From positions 62,001 through 126,000 of the forward strand of contig JBKBIP010000004.1 of the NCBI GenBank assembly GCA_046297495.1: a stretch of DNA of 64,000 bases, written 5' to 3'. A program made the position numbers and the translations under genes. Below are positions 43,383-52,324 of this stretch, piece by piece (position 1 is the first letter of the stretch; every line of letters begins with the position of its first letter). The DNA is from JBKBIP01 sp046297495 (GTDB lineage: Bacteria > Planctomycetota > Planctomycetia > Gemmatales > Gemmataceae). The notes below the pieces were generated by a model. It saw nothing but the letters and a program-made list of their open reading frames with translations, was not told where the DNA came from and ran no database searches.

Positions 43383-44215
43383 GGCAGGCACTCCAGTTAT
43401 TTTACATTCTGAGTCTCTAACCGGCGCGGCGGACGCGGGCACGCCGAACCGGATACCACCCGCCGATCCGTGTTTGGTCACGTCGAAGTCCGTGCGGTTG
43501 CGGGAACGACCGCCCAGGGCATCCTGCCGGGGTCTGAAACCGAATTCGCGGACCAAGCGGGTCAATCGACGCCAAGACGCTGTCCAAGCCGTTCCTTCCA
43601 AATGTTTCTGCATGGTGGCTTCCCGGCTACCGACACTCCGGCTTGAGCGGTCATCTTGGCTACTTCTCTAAATCGGCTAGAGGGCTGCCCAAGATAAGAA
43701 AAAGGTCACAACTTGGGAAAATTCTGCCGATTCACCTTCTTGTGCCCGACTCTCACCTTGCCCGGATTACCCCAAGCAGCACAGCGTTACCTGTTTGCGC
43801 GTTCTAAGGGGCCGTTTGGCATAGTTCCGTCACGGGGAGTTCGCCGTTCATGCACAAGAAAATGACGAGATGTCTTGAGAGAAACGGCCGTGCAAGATGT
43901 GCGTGTGAAAGTGGTTAAGCCGATTCTTCTTCGCTCCGTTGTCATTGTAGCGCGCCGGACAAGAGGAAATGGCCCCAAAAGCGACAAGACCCGTTATTCC
44001 CGCCTCGCCAGCCGTCGGCAAAAACGGCAAACTTCCTCCAGGTCTCCCCTGGCACCAGGGCGCCAACGCCATTACAATCCGATCCATGGTTGGTCGCCCC
44101 ACAACCGGTCAATTTCGTGTCATTCGTTCGCCTTGCTAAGAATTCACCGCGAACAAACATTGTTTCGATGAGTTTGTTCGTTCCCGAAGCAAGTTTTGCC
44201 ATCAAAGGAGACACC
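43383..44215. other. Long intergenic region, no gene found
   Basis: 833 bases between the HTH-receiver gene and the second sulfatase, which diverge. Open frames occur but none has both a ribosome site and recognisable sequence. I found no close sigma-70 promoter or repeat. It must hold two promoters. Confidence 0.45.
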
Positions 44216-45568
44216 ATGAGAATCCGAACGCTGCCATGGGCCTTGTTCGTCTGCGTGCCGTTCGTCGCCTTGGCGCCGGACGTGGCCACCGCCGATGCGC
44301 GACGCCCCAATGTCCTGTTTTTGTTCACCGATGATCAACGGCCGGACACCATCGCCGCTCTGGGTAATCCGCACATCATCACGCCGAATCTCGACACCCT
44401 GGCACGCTCCGGTTTCGTGTTTCGTAATGCCTACTGCATGGGAGCCAATGTCGGGGCGGTCTGTTTGCCGAGCCGGAACATGCTGCTCAGCGGGCGGGCC
44501 TATTTTCGCTTCGACAAAATGGCTTCGGGAAGCGATCCCAACTTTCCCGACTCGCTCAAGAACGTGGGCTATGTCACTTATCATCACGGCAAGATCGGCA
44601 ACACGGCCCGCGAGATTCACCAACGCTTCGATCACACGAAATATCTGAACGATCAGCACGACCGCACCTGCGGCGAGCCGGGCCAGCAAATCGTCGATGA
44701 CGCCCTCACCTTCCTCAAGGACAAGCAGGATGACAAGCCGTTCTTTCTGTACTTGGCCTTCGCCAATCCGCACGATCCGCGCGTGGCCGCCGATAAATAC
44801 CTGAAGATGTATCAACGCGACCAGATACCGCTGCCCAAGAATTACATGCCCTTGCATCCCTTCGATAACGGTGAAATGACCATCCGCGATGAGAAACTGG
44901 CCCCCTGGCCGCGCACCGAGGACGTGGTCCGTCACCATCTGCATGATTACTATGCCACCATCACGGCAATGGATCATCACATCGGCCGGCTGTTGCAGTA
45001 TTTGAAGGACACGAAACAGTATGATAACACCATCATTATCTTCTCTTCCGATCATGGCTTGGCGATTGGTAGTCATGGTTTGTTCGGCAAGCAGAATCTT
45101 TACGACCACAGCATGAAAGCGCCGTTGATTTTTGCTGGTCCCGGCATTCCCAAGGGACAATCGGATGCCCTGGCGTATCTGCTCGATATTTATCCGACCG
45201 TGTGCGATCTGGTGGGGGCCAAGATTCCGGCGAGGTTGGATGGCCAAAGCCTGGCTCCGATCATGCAAGGCAAGCAAGAGAAAGTGCGCGACAGCCTATT
45301 CACCTCGTATCGAGAAGTGATGCGCTCCGTGCGCGATGACCGCTGGAAATTGATTCGTTATCCGCACATCAACAAAACGCAGCTGTTTGACTTGCGGAAT
45401 GATCCCGACGAGCTGCGCGACCTCGCCGCGGATCCTTCCCAAGCGGAGCGGATTCAGCACCTGATGGCCTTGTTGAGTCAGTGGCAAAAGAAGCTCGGCG
45501 ACAAAACGCCGTTGACCTCTGACAAACCCCGCGATCCAACCTTCACGCCGCCGAGGAAAGGGGAGTGA
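44216..45568 (+). CDS. Secreted sulfatase (iduronate-2-sulfatase-like)
   Basis: 450 residues from the ATG at 44216 after AAAGGAG. Signal peptide MRIRTLPWALFVCVPFVALA. The N-terminus NVLFLFTDDQRPDTIAALGNP carries the metal-binding Asp pair. The sulfatase signature is C83-L-P-S-R, so Cys83 is the predicted formylglycine. FFLYLAFANPHDPRVA and IIIFSSDHGLAIGSHGLFGKQNLYDHSMKAPLI contain the metal Asp/His and substrate Lys; this version is typical of iduronate-2-sulfatase/choline-sulfatase relatives. The Gfo/Idh oxidoreductase gene starts 59 bases later on the same strand, which suggests a shared carbohydrate pathway. Confidence 0.93.
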   Translation: MRIRTLPWALFVCVPFVALAPDVATADARRPNVLFLFTDDQRPDTIAALGNPHIITPNLDTLARSGFVFRNAYCMGANVGAVCLPSRNMLLSGRAYFRFDKMASGSDPNFPDSLKNVGYVTYHHGKIGNTAREIHQRFDHTKYLNDQHDRTCGEPGQQIVDDALTFLKDKQDDKPFFLYLAFANPHDPRVAADKYLKMYQRDQIPLPKNYMPLHPFDNGEMTIRDEKLAPWPRTEDVVRHHLHDYYATITAMDHHIGRLLQYLKDTKQYDNTIIIFSSDHGLAIGSHGLFGKQNLYDHSMKAPLIFAGPGIPKGQSDALAYLLDIYPTVCDLVGAKIPARLDGQSLAPIMQGKQEKVRDSLFTSYREVMRSVRDDRWKLIRYPHINKTQLFDLRNDPDELRDLAADPSQAERIQHLMALLSQWQKKLGDKTPLTSDKPRDPTFTPPRKGE

Positions 45569-45627
45569 GAAAACCTGGCTTCCTTAGCGTTTGTACGAGT
45601 AATGATCCCAACTCTGGAGGTATTTCC

Positions 45628-46920
45628 ATGAAACATCCTGTAACGCGCCGTGAGTTTATCCGGACCAGCACCCTGGTCGGCACAGGATTTTGGCTAGGCA
45701 GTGTCAGCCAGGGTCGTGCCGCGCAGTCACCGAATGAGAAACTGAACCTCGCCGTCATCGGACCAGGAGGACGCGGCAAGGCGAACCTGAACAGCGTGGC
45801 CAAGGAAAACATCGTCGCTATCTGCGACGTGGACGATCAACGCGCCGGGGATGCTTACGAGCGCTTTCCGCGAGCGAAAAAGTATTACGACTTCCGCCGC
45901 TTGTTCGATGAGATGGAAAAACAGATCGACGCCGTAGTCATCAGCACACCCGACCACACCCACTTTCACCCGGCGATGTGGGCCATGCAACGGAGCAAGC
46001 ATGTCTATCTGGAAAAACCGATGGCGCACACCGTCGAGGAGGTCCGCCGGCTCACGGAATTGGCGCGGCAGAAGAAATTGGCGACGCAGCTCGGCGTGCA
46101 ACGGCACACTGGCAGCGGCATGCACCGCATTGTCGAGATCATTCAATCCGGCGCGCTTGGCACCGTGGAAGAAGTGCATTCCTGGATCGGTGGTGACCGA
46201 GGCATGCCTAAGGTGCCGACCGACATGCCGCCGGTGCCATCTCATCTCAAGTGGGACTTGTGGCTGGGACCAGCGGCGGATCGGCCCTACCATTCCGCCT
46301 ATGTACCGTACAGCTGGCGTTTCTGGTGGGACTTCGGCACTGGCGAGACGGGCAATTGGGGTTGTCATATCCTGGACATTCCCTATTGGGCATTAGGGCT
46401 GACTTACCCCCTCAAGGTCGAAGCGTCCGGTCCTCCCGTGCATCCGCTCACGACTCCCAAGTCGATGACGACGCGCTTCGAGTTCCCAGCGCGGGGGAAG
46501 CAACCAGCAGTGACATTGCACTGGTATCACGCCAAGGAAGGGCCCCCCATCCTGCAAAAACTTGGCCTGCCGAAGTCGGGAAACAATTTGTTCATTGGCT
46601 CGGAAGGCATGATGCTATGTGATTTTGGCAAATGGAAGCTCTATCCCGAAGACAAATTCGCCGACTATAAGCTGCCACCCAAGACTATTCCCGATTCGCC
46701 AGGTTTCCACAATGAATGGCTGCTCGCTTGCAAGGGGGGCCAGCCGGCGACGTGCAACTTCGACTACACCGGTCCGATGACGGAAACGGTGCTCTTGGGG
46801 AATGTCGCTTACCGCGCCGGCGGCGGTTTCGAGTGGGACGCCGCTCAGCTGAAAGCGATAGGAAATGCCGAAGCGGATCGATACCTGCGCACGCCGTACC
46901 GGAAGGGCTGGGAGATATGA
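45628..46920 (+). CDS. Tat-exported Gfo/Idh/MocA-family oxidoreductase
   Basis: 430 residues, ATG at 45628 after GGAGG. Tat leader TRREFIRTSTLVGTGFWLG. Rossmann nucleotide site LAVIGPGGRGKANLNSVA (G-x-G-x-x-G variant) and the catalytic-lysine block YLEKPMAHTVEEVRRLTELA with the E-K-P motif. Then VGVQRHTGSGMHRIVEIIQSG and the C-terminal alpha/beta domain including WDFGTGETGNWGCHILDIPYWAL. Exported members are typical of planctomycetes and presumably carry tightly bound NAD(P). It follows the sulfatase gene. Terminated by the hairpin at 46947-46981. Confidence 0.93.
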   Translation: MKHPVTRREFIRTSTLVGTGFWLGSVSQGRAAQSPNEKLNLAVIGPGGRGKANLNSVAKENIVAICDVDDQRAGDAYERFPRAKKYYDFRRLFDEMEKQIDAVVISTPDHTHFHPAMWAMQRSKHVYLEKPMAHTVEEVRRLTELARQKKLATQLGVQRHTGSGMHRIVEIIQSGALGTVEEVHSWIGGDRGMPKVPTDMPPVPSHLKWDLWLGPAADRPYHSAYVPYSWRFWWDFGTGETGNWGCHILDIPYWALGLTYPLKVEASGPPVHPLTTPKSMTTRFEFPARGKQPAVTLHWYHAKEGPPILQKLGLPKSGNNLFIGSEGMMLCDFGKWKLYPEDKFADYKLPPKTIPDSPGFHNEWLLACKGGQPATCNFDYTGPMTETVLLGNVAYRAGGGFEWDAAQLKAIGNAEADRYLRTPYRKGWEI

Positions 46921-46946
46921 ACCCGTATACTGGAGACATTGAAAAC

Positions 46947-46981
46947 AAAAAGCCCCCTGCATCCAATGCAGAGGGCTTTTT
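46947..46981. terminator. Bidirectional intrinsic terminator
   Basis: AAAAAGCCCCCTGCAT at 46947-46962 and ATGCAGAGGGCTTTTT at 46966-46981, with a CCA loop and one mismatch. A run on each side makes it symmetrical. It lies between the convergent Gfo/Idh and hydrolase-like genes, 26 bases after one stop and 15 before the other. Confidence 0.93.
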
Positions 46982-46995
46982 ACATGGCATTGGTC

Positions 46996-48117
46996 TCAAT
47001 TTCCAGGAATACCGACGATATTGAAACGACTCAGGGGGAAAAACAGCATGTTTTTATCGCCGCCCATCTTGGCGATGGTCGCGACCCCGCCGGCAGTTGG
47101 TTTCCATACGTAGGATTTCTCCTCGGCATTGACAGCTGCCCAATCTTGGTTCCCCTTTTGCTTGGCGACGTTGAGAGCATAGCCGATGATCAATTTTTCC
47201 GTTTCTAGATTTGGTTGGATCAACTCGGCGCCGGCCACCATGGTCCCCTTGATGGGACGATAAGCAGTCAGCGGATGATTCTTCGGATTTCTGTTAGTCA
47301 CAAAGTTGTAGGCTTGACCGGCGAAAGCCGCGCTGTTGCGGTCCTGTTCGCCGTATAAGAAGGCCATTGGCAGGTTGTAGTCGCCGCCGGATTTCTTGAG
47401 CCACAGCTGCGCCAGTTGGCCAAAGTTGATGCCGCCAATGGACGACGTCATGCTCAACCAGATGGCCGCCGTCACGCGCTTGCCTTCGCAGGTCGCGTCC
47501 CAGTTGATCGGCGTGAGCGTCAGCGGATCGGTCTGAGTGACGCGGTGCCGGTCCATTTCCCCCGCCAGCCACAAGGCCCCCAGCGTCGCTCCGTCTTTCA
47601 TGCCAATGACGATCAAATTGGCGGAATTGCACTCGCTGGCATCGTTGCGGCGATCCAGAAACATTCGCGCGGCGGTGATGTCGTTGATCAACATCGGATA
47701 ATAGGCCGGTGGAAAATCGTTTTTGTTGATGGTTTGCCGGTTCGGGGCCGCGCCGCGAATGTACTTCTGATTGGTCACGGAGTTCCAGAAATTGGGACCA
47801 ACAGTAATGCTGTCCCCGTGACCGCGCCAGTCGAAGTGCAGCACGGCGAAACCTTGTTCCTGCAATGCCGCCGCCAAGCGATCCCGCCCCGCGATCTCTC
47901 CCTTGGTGCTGTCGCCAAGGTTGGAAAGGATTAGAACCGGCACGGCTTTCTTCCCTTCGTTGCTAGGATAGAAGGTGCCGATCAATTCCACCTGATCCAC
48001 GGTTTCAAATTTGACCCGTTCGGGTTTCTGCATCTGAGCCGAGCCATTGGCTGGCAAAAACGCCATCACAAGCCCCGCTATCAGACCAGGCAGCACAAGT
48101 CGGCTGAAGATGTGCAT
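46996..48117 (-). CDS. Secreted alpha/beta-hydrolase-like protein, nucleophile apparently lost
   Basis: 373 residues, ATG at 48115-48117 after GGAGG. Signal peptide MHIFSRLVLPGLIAGLVMAF. The fold is suggested by VPVLILSNLGDSTKG, FAVLHFDWRGHGDS (typical after strand 4), LINDITAARMFLDRR and LIVIGMKDGATLGALWLA. At the nucleophile elbow the usual G-x-S-x-G reads GMKDG, so the catalytic serine is not present. It is therefore probably a non-hydrolytic member, or the elbow is elsewhere. Late motif PMAFLYGEQDRNS matches the acid region. Confidence 0.78.
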   Translation of the reverse strand: MHIFSRLVLPGLIAGLVMAFLPANGSAQMQKPERVKFETVDQVELIGTFYPSNEGKKAVPVLILSNLGDSTKGEIAGRDRLAAALQEQGFAVLHFDWRGHGDSITVGPNFWNSVTNQKYIRGAAPNRQTINKNDFPPAYYPMLINDITAARMFLDRRNDASECNSANLIVIGMKDGATLGALWLAGEMDRHRVTQTDPLTLTPINWDATCEGKRVTAAIWLSMTSSIGGINFGQLAQLWLKKSGGDYNLPMAFLYGEQDRNSAAFAGQAYNFVTNRNPKNHPLTAYRPIKGTMVAGAELIQPNLETEKLIIGYALNVAKQKGNQDWAAVNAEEKSYVWKPTAGGVATIAKMGGDKNMLFFPLSRFNIVGIPGN

Positions 48118-48439
48118 AAGGATAACCTCCGTAGAAGTGGTTGTCGGGTTTCACTTTTCGATATTAAAACGATTGAATGGTGAGGTCAAGCAGTTACCAG
48201 GGAGAAAAACCGACAAAGATTGATCCCGCCAGGATCGACCCTTCCAGACTATCCAGTTTCAGGAACCAGAGCAGAGAATCTGCCTTAGCCCGTGGCTTGA
48301 GCGCGAAATAGGAGTTCCCCACTTCGCGCTGGAGTGGGGAATGGCATACAATGGCCGTCATCTGATTTAACAGTTCACGTTCCGAAACCGTTGGCGATTT
48401 TCGGGGCGTGCCAGGTCGCGGTAGCATGAAGGGACAACC
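48118..48439. other. Divergent intergenic region with a small palindrome
   Basis: 322 bases between the divergent hydrolase-like and PEP-hydrolase genes. The clear feature is TTCCCCACT at 48315-48323 and AGTGGGGAA at 48333-48341, a nine-base inverted repeat with a nine-base gap, in a position that suits an operator. Nothing else is recognised. Confidence 0.45.
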
Positions 48440-49270
48440 ATGAGCTTTTTCACGCGTGAACAGTGTTTGCAACGTCTGCGTGGCCAACTCACGGCGGGCA
48501 AGGCGATCATCGGCGGCGGCGCCGGCACCGGCATCAGCGCCAAGTGTGCCGAGGCGGGCGGCATCGACTTAATCATCATATACAATTCCGGCCGCTTTCG
48601 CATGGCCGGGCGTGGCAGCCTCAGTGGCATGATGCCCTACGGCGACGCCAACCAAATTGTTCTCGACATGGCCCGCGAGGTGCTCCCCATCGTTCGCAAA
48701 ACACCGGTGTTGGCGGGGGTGTGCGGCACCGATCCTTTCCGCATCATGAAGCTGTTCCTGCGTGAGATTCAGGCGGTAGGCTTTAGCGGCGTGCAGAATT
48801 TCCCCACCGTCGGCCTCATCGACGGTACCTTTCGGCAAGGACTCGAAGAAACCGGCATGGGGTTCGAGCTGGAAGTGAACATGATCCGCGAAGCGCATGC
48901 CTTGGGGCTATTGACCTGCCCCTATGTGTTTACCGTCGAGGAAGCCAAGGCCATGGCAGGCGCTGGCGCGGATGTACTTATTCCCCACATGGGACTGACC
49001 ACGAAAGGGAGCATTGGCGCCAAAACGGCCCTGACCTTGGAAGAAGCAGCCCAGCGCGTGCAAGAATTGCATGATGCCGCCAAATCCATCAATCCCGACA
49101 TCTTGGTACTATGCCACGGTGGGCCGATCTCCGAACCCGAAGACGCCCGCTACATTTTGGAACACACCCACGGGATAGCCGGTTTCTTCGGCGCTTCGAG
49201 CATTGAACGCCTACCCACGGAAATGGCCATCACGGATTGCGTGAAGCGGTTCAAGGAGTTGAAGGTGTAG
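48440..49270 (+). CDS. Phosphoenolpyruvate hydrolase-family TIM-barrel protein
   Basis: 276 residues, ATG at 48440 after AAGGGAC. Matches the family found next to or fused with Tm-1-like proteins: AIIGGGAGTGISAKCAEAGGIDLIIIYNSGRFRMAGRGSL, YGDANQIVLDMAREVLPIV, VLAGVCGTDPFRIM, FSGVQNFPTVGLIDGTFR, VLCHGGPISEPEDARYIL and FFGASSIERLPTE. The name comes from the family annotation; the real reaction is not established for most members. The Tm-1-like partner gene is not adjacent here. Confidence 0.88.
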   Translation: MSFFTREQCLQRLRGQLTAGKAIIGGGAGTGISAKCAEAGGIDLIIIYNSGRFRMAGRGSLSGMMPYGDANQIVLDMAREVLPIVRKTPVLAGVCGTDPFRIMKLFLREIQAVGFSGVQNFPTVGLIDGTFRQGLEETGMGFELEVNMIREAHALGLLTCPYVFTVEEAKAMAGAGADVLIPHMGLTTKGSIGAKTALTLEEAAQRVQELHDAAKSINPDILVLCHGGPISEPEDARYILEHTHGIAGFFGASSIERLPTEMAITDCVKRFKELKV

Positions 49271-49286
49271 GGGGGGAATCGTTGAG

Positions 49287-49336
49287 GATTCATCGGTTCG
49301 CGTGAAAAGTTCAGGGTGTGCGCGAACCGATGAATC
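49287..49336. repeat. Intergenic palindrome, copy 9 (compensated GGTTCG type)
   Basis: Left arm GATTCATCGGTTCGCG, right arm CGCGAACCGATGAATC: perfect complementarity over 16 bases. Both arms changed together from T/A to G/C relative to copies 4 and 8. Located between convergent PEP-hydrolase and outer-membrane genes, 16 and 24 bases from their stops. Confidence 0.92.
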
Positions 49337-49360
49337 CCGCCAGACAGTGTCATCCGATGG

Positions 49361-50854
49361 TTAATACCGCACGATGAAATCGACCATGATGCGATAGTCG
49401 AGTAGGTCGCGGCGGCCGGCGAGGGGGAACTCGACGCCGAAACCAAGTTGGGCGGCTTCGCTGAACTTGTAGCGCACACCGGCGGCCATGTTGACGTTGT
49501 TATTGCCGGCCACGTTCGTCGAACCGAAGTTGATCAGGTCGCGTCCCTCAAAGTCGAGCGGCCACACTTTGCCGCTGCGCGTGTAGTGATACCAATTCAA
49601 TTCGATGAGCGGATAAATCTTATGAGCGTTGGCCACGTCGTAGTCCAGGTGCAAGCTCGCCCAGTAGTATTCCGAACGCTTATTGTCGGCGCGGACATTC
49701 ACGCCGGTCGAAGCCATGGCGTTGAAGCTGCCGTAGGACGACTTCAGGAAATTTTGCGCAAAGCTGATGTACGGGTTCAACGACAGATCGCCGGTATTCT
49801 GGAACACTTTTTGCGGCCCCGCCGGTATCTGAAACTGCAAGCCCACCGCCCCGACCGAGCCGGTGCTCTCGCTTCGCAGAAAAGTGTACTTCGGACCCAT
49901 GAAAATTTCCGAGAAGCCGACGTGCGATTCAATGCCGGGCACATGCGACTCCAGCCATTGCCAGCCGAACTTTTGAATCACGAACGACAAGCGATCCGTG
50001 ATCGCCACCCGAGCTTGGGCGCCGAACCATACCAGGTCTCCGCCCGCCAGCAACGGGTTAGAGCTGGCCGATCCCTGGTAGAGAAAGATGGGCCGCACTT
50101 CCGTCAAGGCCCGCGGGTCCTCGAACAGGAACGGATTGCTCAGAGGCGAGATGAAGTTGTCAAAGCAATGATCACTGCGGAAGCCATTGTAGTTGCCTAA
50201 GATGGCCATGCCAAACAGCGGCGCTCCGGTGGGACAAACGCCCGCCGGGGCCACCGGCGCCAGGGGGCCGATGGGGACGCCCGCCACGGGGACCGGATCG
50301 GTGGCGATCCCATAATTGTAATGTTCCTCTGGCGACATGGGCACCATTTGGCCAAGGGTCATCGACGTGGTGTGCGATCCATGTTCCCCTAGGTGCGGAT
50401 CATACGGGTAAACCGCATGGGGCTGCGGCGCGGTCGGGTAGCCCGCCGGCGGATGGGTGTAGATCGGCGTCGGCTGCGGGACGGACGCGGAACCATCCAC
50501 GGGAGTAGGCGGTGGCGGGAAAGATGGACCATGCGGCCCCATCGGCAGAGGAGTCGTATCGGGATTTTGGCCGCGCACCACTGGACGACCGCTCGAAACG
50601 GAACCGGGGCTGAACGCCGCTGGGACCACCGAGTCATCCACGTAGGGGGAAGGGGGTGTCGTGGGCCGGCGCGTCTCGTGCGGAATGGGCCGGCCTAGTC
50701 CCACGGCAATCGGTTTTCCCAAAGTCACAGGCGGTACGGCTGGAGCTGAACGCGGCGCCGTCGCCGCTGGTCGCCAGTGAATCTCCTCAGCGCTCACCTG
50801 GGTCGTGGACCAGCCCAACCACAGACCCAAGCCCGTCGCCAACATCCGTTTCAT
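49361..50854 (-). CDS. Outer-membrane-like protein with proline-rich N-terminal region
   Basis: 497 residues from the ATG at 50852-50854; GGGAGGG is better placed for it than for an ATG six bases upstream. Signal peptide MKRMLATGLGLWLGWSTTQVSAE. Residues 30-170 are proline-rich and low complexity. From about 200 the sequence alternates short strands (LTEVRPIFLYQGSASSN, VWFGAQARVAITDRLSFVIQKFGWQW, EYYWASLHLDYDVANAHKIYPLIELNWYHY, VRYKFSEAAQLGFGVEFPL) and ends in a C-terminal aromatic (DYRIMVDFIVRY), like a beta barrel. No assigned family; a porin/transporter-like barrel is inferred. Confidence 0.75.
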   Translation of the reverse strand: MKRMLATGLGLWLGWSTTQVSAEEIHWRPAATAPRSAPAVPPVTLGKPIAVGLGRPIPHETRRPTTPPSPYVDDSVVPAAFSPGSVSSGRPVVRGQNPDTTPLPMGPHGPSFPPPPTPVDGSASVPQPTPIYTHPPAGYPTAPQPHAVYPYDPHLGEHGSHTTSMTLGQMVPMSPEEHYNYGIATDPVPVAGVPIGPLAPVAPAGVCPTGAPLFGMAILGNYNGFRSDHCFDNFISPLSNPFLFEDPRALTEVRPIFLYQGSASSNPLLAGGDLVWFGAQARVAITDRLSFVIQKFGWQWLESHVPGIESHVGFSEIFMGPKYTFLRSESTGSVGAVGLQFQIPAGPQKVFQNTGDLSLNPYISFAQNFLKSSYGSFNAMASTGVNVRADNKRSEYYWASLHLDYDVANAHKIYPLIELNWYHYTRSGKVWPLDFEGRDLINFGSTNVAGNNNVNMAAGVRYKFSEAAQLGFGVEFPLAGRRDLLDYRIMVDFIVRY

Positions 50855-51111
50855 AACCATAGCCCTCCCTTGCAAATGGTGCTCGAACCACGGTGGGTCG
50901 CATTGGAGACGCCCGCTTCAAGCATTATTCTTTTTCGTCCGATGCCTGAAGCCCAAACAAACGATTGCGCCGTGAAATCCATTTGCTTGCGTCTCGCTGC
51001 AAGCATATCCTGCATAGCTGGAACACTAGGCTGCCGGAGCTAAACTTTCGTTAATGCGAATCCGGCATGGTAAAACGAACACTTCTCTTGATTCGAAGGA
51101 CTTGCTTAACC

Positions 51112-51969
51112 ATGCGCCGTTCTCTGATCGTCTTGACCGGGTTGATCGTGTTGGGTGCCGGGACCGTGGGCATCGCTCCCGCCTGGTGGGTGAAAGGACA
51201 TGAAAGCGTCGCGGAAGCGGCGGCGGCGGGGTTGCCCGACGCCATGCCCGCTTTCTTCCGGGCGGGGGGCAAACACCTGGCTCATTTCGCGGGCGATCCC
51301 GACCGTTGGAAGAACCCCTCGGCGGCTTATCTGCGAGCCGCCATCGCGCCCGACCATTATATCGACCTGGAGGACTATGAAGGCAATGACCTTCCCGCCG
51401 ACCGCTACAAGGCGGCGTCTCTGGTCGCGCGTTTGCGGAAATCCCCCGCCCGCGCCGGCATGTTGCCCTATGCCATCATGGAGCATTACGACATGCTCAG
51501 CTGCGCTTTCAAAGACTACCGGGATGATCCCACTAATCCCGCCATTCACATGAAATGTCTCGTTTATGCTGGCATTTTGTCCCACTACACCGGCGACCTG
51601 GCCATGCCCTTGCACACCACCAAGGACTACGACGGTCGCAAAGGCCCTGATGGCAAATTCGCGCAGCGCGGCATCCACGCCAAAATCGATGCCTTCCCGG
51701 AGAAGAACGATTTCACGCCGGAGGAAATCTGCCGGGGTTTGCAAGCCAAGGAGATCGCCAACGTCTGGGAGCACGTCAACAAGAGCATCTTGGAATCCCA
51801 TAGCCACATCGACAAGTGCTATGAGCTGGACGCCGCCGGCGCGTTCGACAAACCGACTCCCGAAAGCCGGGAATTCATCATGCAACGCTGTCGTGTCGCC
51901 GCGCAATTGACGATGGATTTGTGGTACAGCGCCTGGCAACGCAGCGCCACGATGCCGGCCCATTATTAA
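51112..51969 (+). CDS. S1/P1-type zinc nuclease-like protein
   Basis: About 285 residues; the start is placed at the ATG at 51112 (MRRSLIVLTGLIVLGAG), with another ATG 45 bases upstream. Signal peptide ends around PAW. The mature N-terminus WWVKGHESVAEAA matches the Trp-x-x-x-G-His zinc site of S1/P1 nucleases. Further zinc-site blocks are DHYIDLED, GILSHYTGDLAMPLHTTKDYDG and GIHAKIDAF, the latter corresponding to the NLHxxWD motif. Zinc phospholipase C shares this fold; the PLH-x-x-x-D pattern cannot separate the two. Confidence 0.85.
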   Translation: MRRSLIVLTGLIVLGAGTVGIAPAWWVKGHESVAEAAAAGLPDAMPAFFRAGGKHLAHFAGDPDRWKNPSAAYLRAAIAPDHYIDLEDYEGNDLPADRYKAASLVARLRKSPARAGMLPYAIMEHYDMLSCAFKDYRDDPTNPAIHMKCLVYAGILSHYTGDLAMPLHTTKDYDGRKGPDGKFAQRGIHAKIDAFPEKNDFTPEEICRGLQAKEIANVWEHVNKSILESHSHIDKCYELDAAGAFDKPTPESREFIMQRCRVAAQLTMDLWYSAWQRSATMPAHY

Positions 51970-52324
51970 GGAAACGTCGATCCATTCCTTTCCGATTTGG
52001 ATTAGGGCTTCAGCGTTTCGCGTGGGGAGTCCGCGTGCGCGAAACGATGAAGCCGCCATCATGCGGAAGAAAGAGAAACCTTGGTTGAGCAGGAAAATAG
52101 TAAACCGTGAATGATCCTTTCATCGTATGGAAAGAGAATTTCGAGAATCGCCAAGTAAGTCTTGATTTTCGTTTACGGCGTCGGCAAAGTGGATAAGTTG
52201 GGATAACGGAACGGAAAGTGGCGGATGGTTAGCCTTTCTTTAACAGGCTCTATGTCCCCAATTTCTCTACTACATAATCGACATCATTCGCGTTTTCATC
52301 CTGATCGGCAACTGGGGAGGACCG
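51970..52324. other. Intergenic region with palindrome copy 10
   Basis: 355 bases between the nuclease gene and the cyclophilin gene. Apart from the palindrome at 52007-52053 it is AT-rich and has no identifiable gene. GGGGAGG just before 52325 is the ribosome site of the next gene. Confidence 0.5.
52007..52053. repeat. Intergenic palindrome, copy 10
   Basis: Left arm GCTTCAGCGTTTCGCG, right arm CGCGAAACGATGAAGC. The outer base pair changed together (GCTTC/GAAGC); the inner CAGCG/CGATG is unpaired at one position. Located 37 bases after the nuclease stop. Confidence 0.86.

Noticed and set aside
44144..45277. 377-codon open frame on the minus strand
   Set aside because: Antisense to the sulfatase gene with CLPSR signature; no recognisable domain.
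48194..48487. 97-codon minus-strand frame over the start of the PEP-hydrolase gene
   Set aside because: It overlaps the well-supported gene start and a divergent promoter region and shows no domain.
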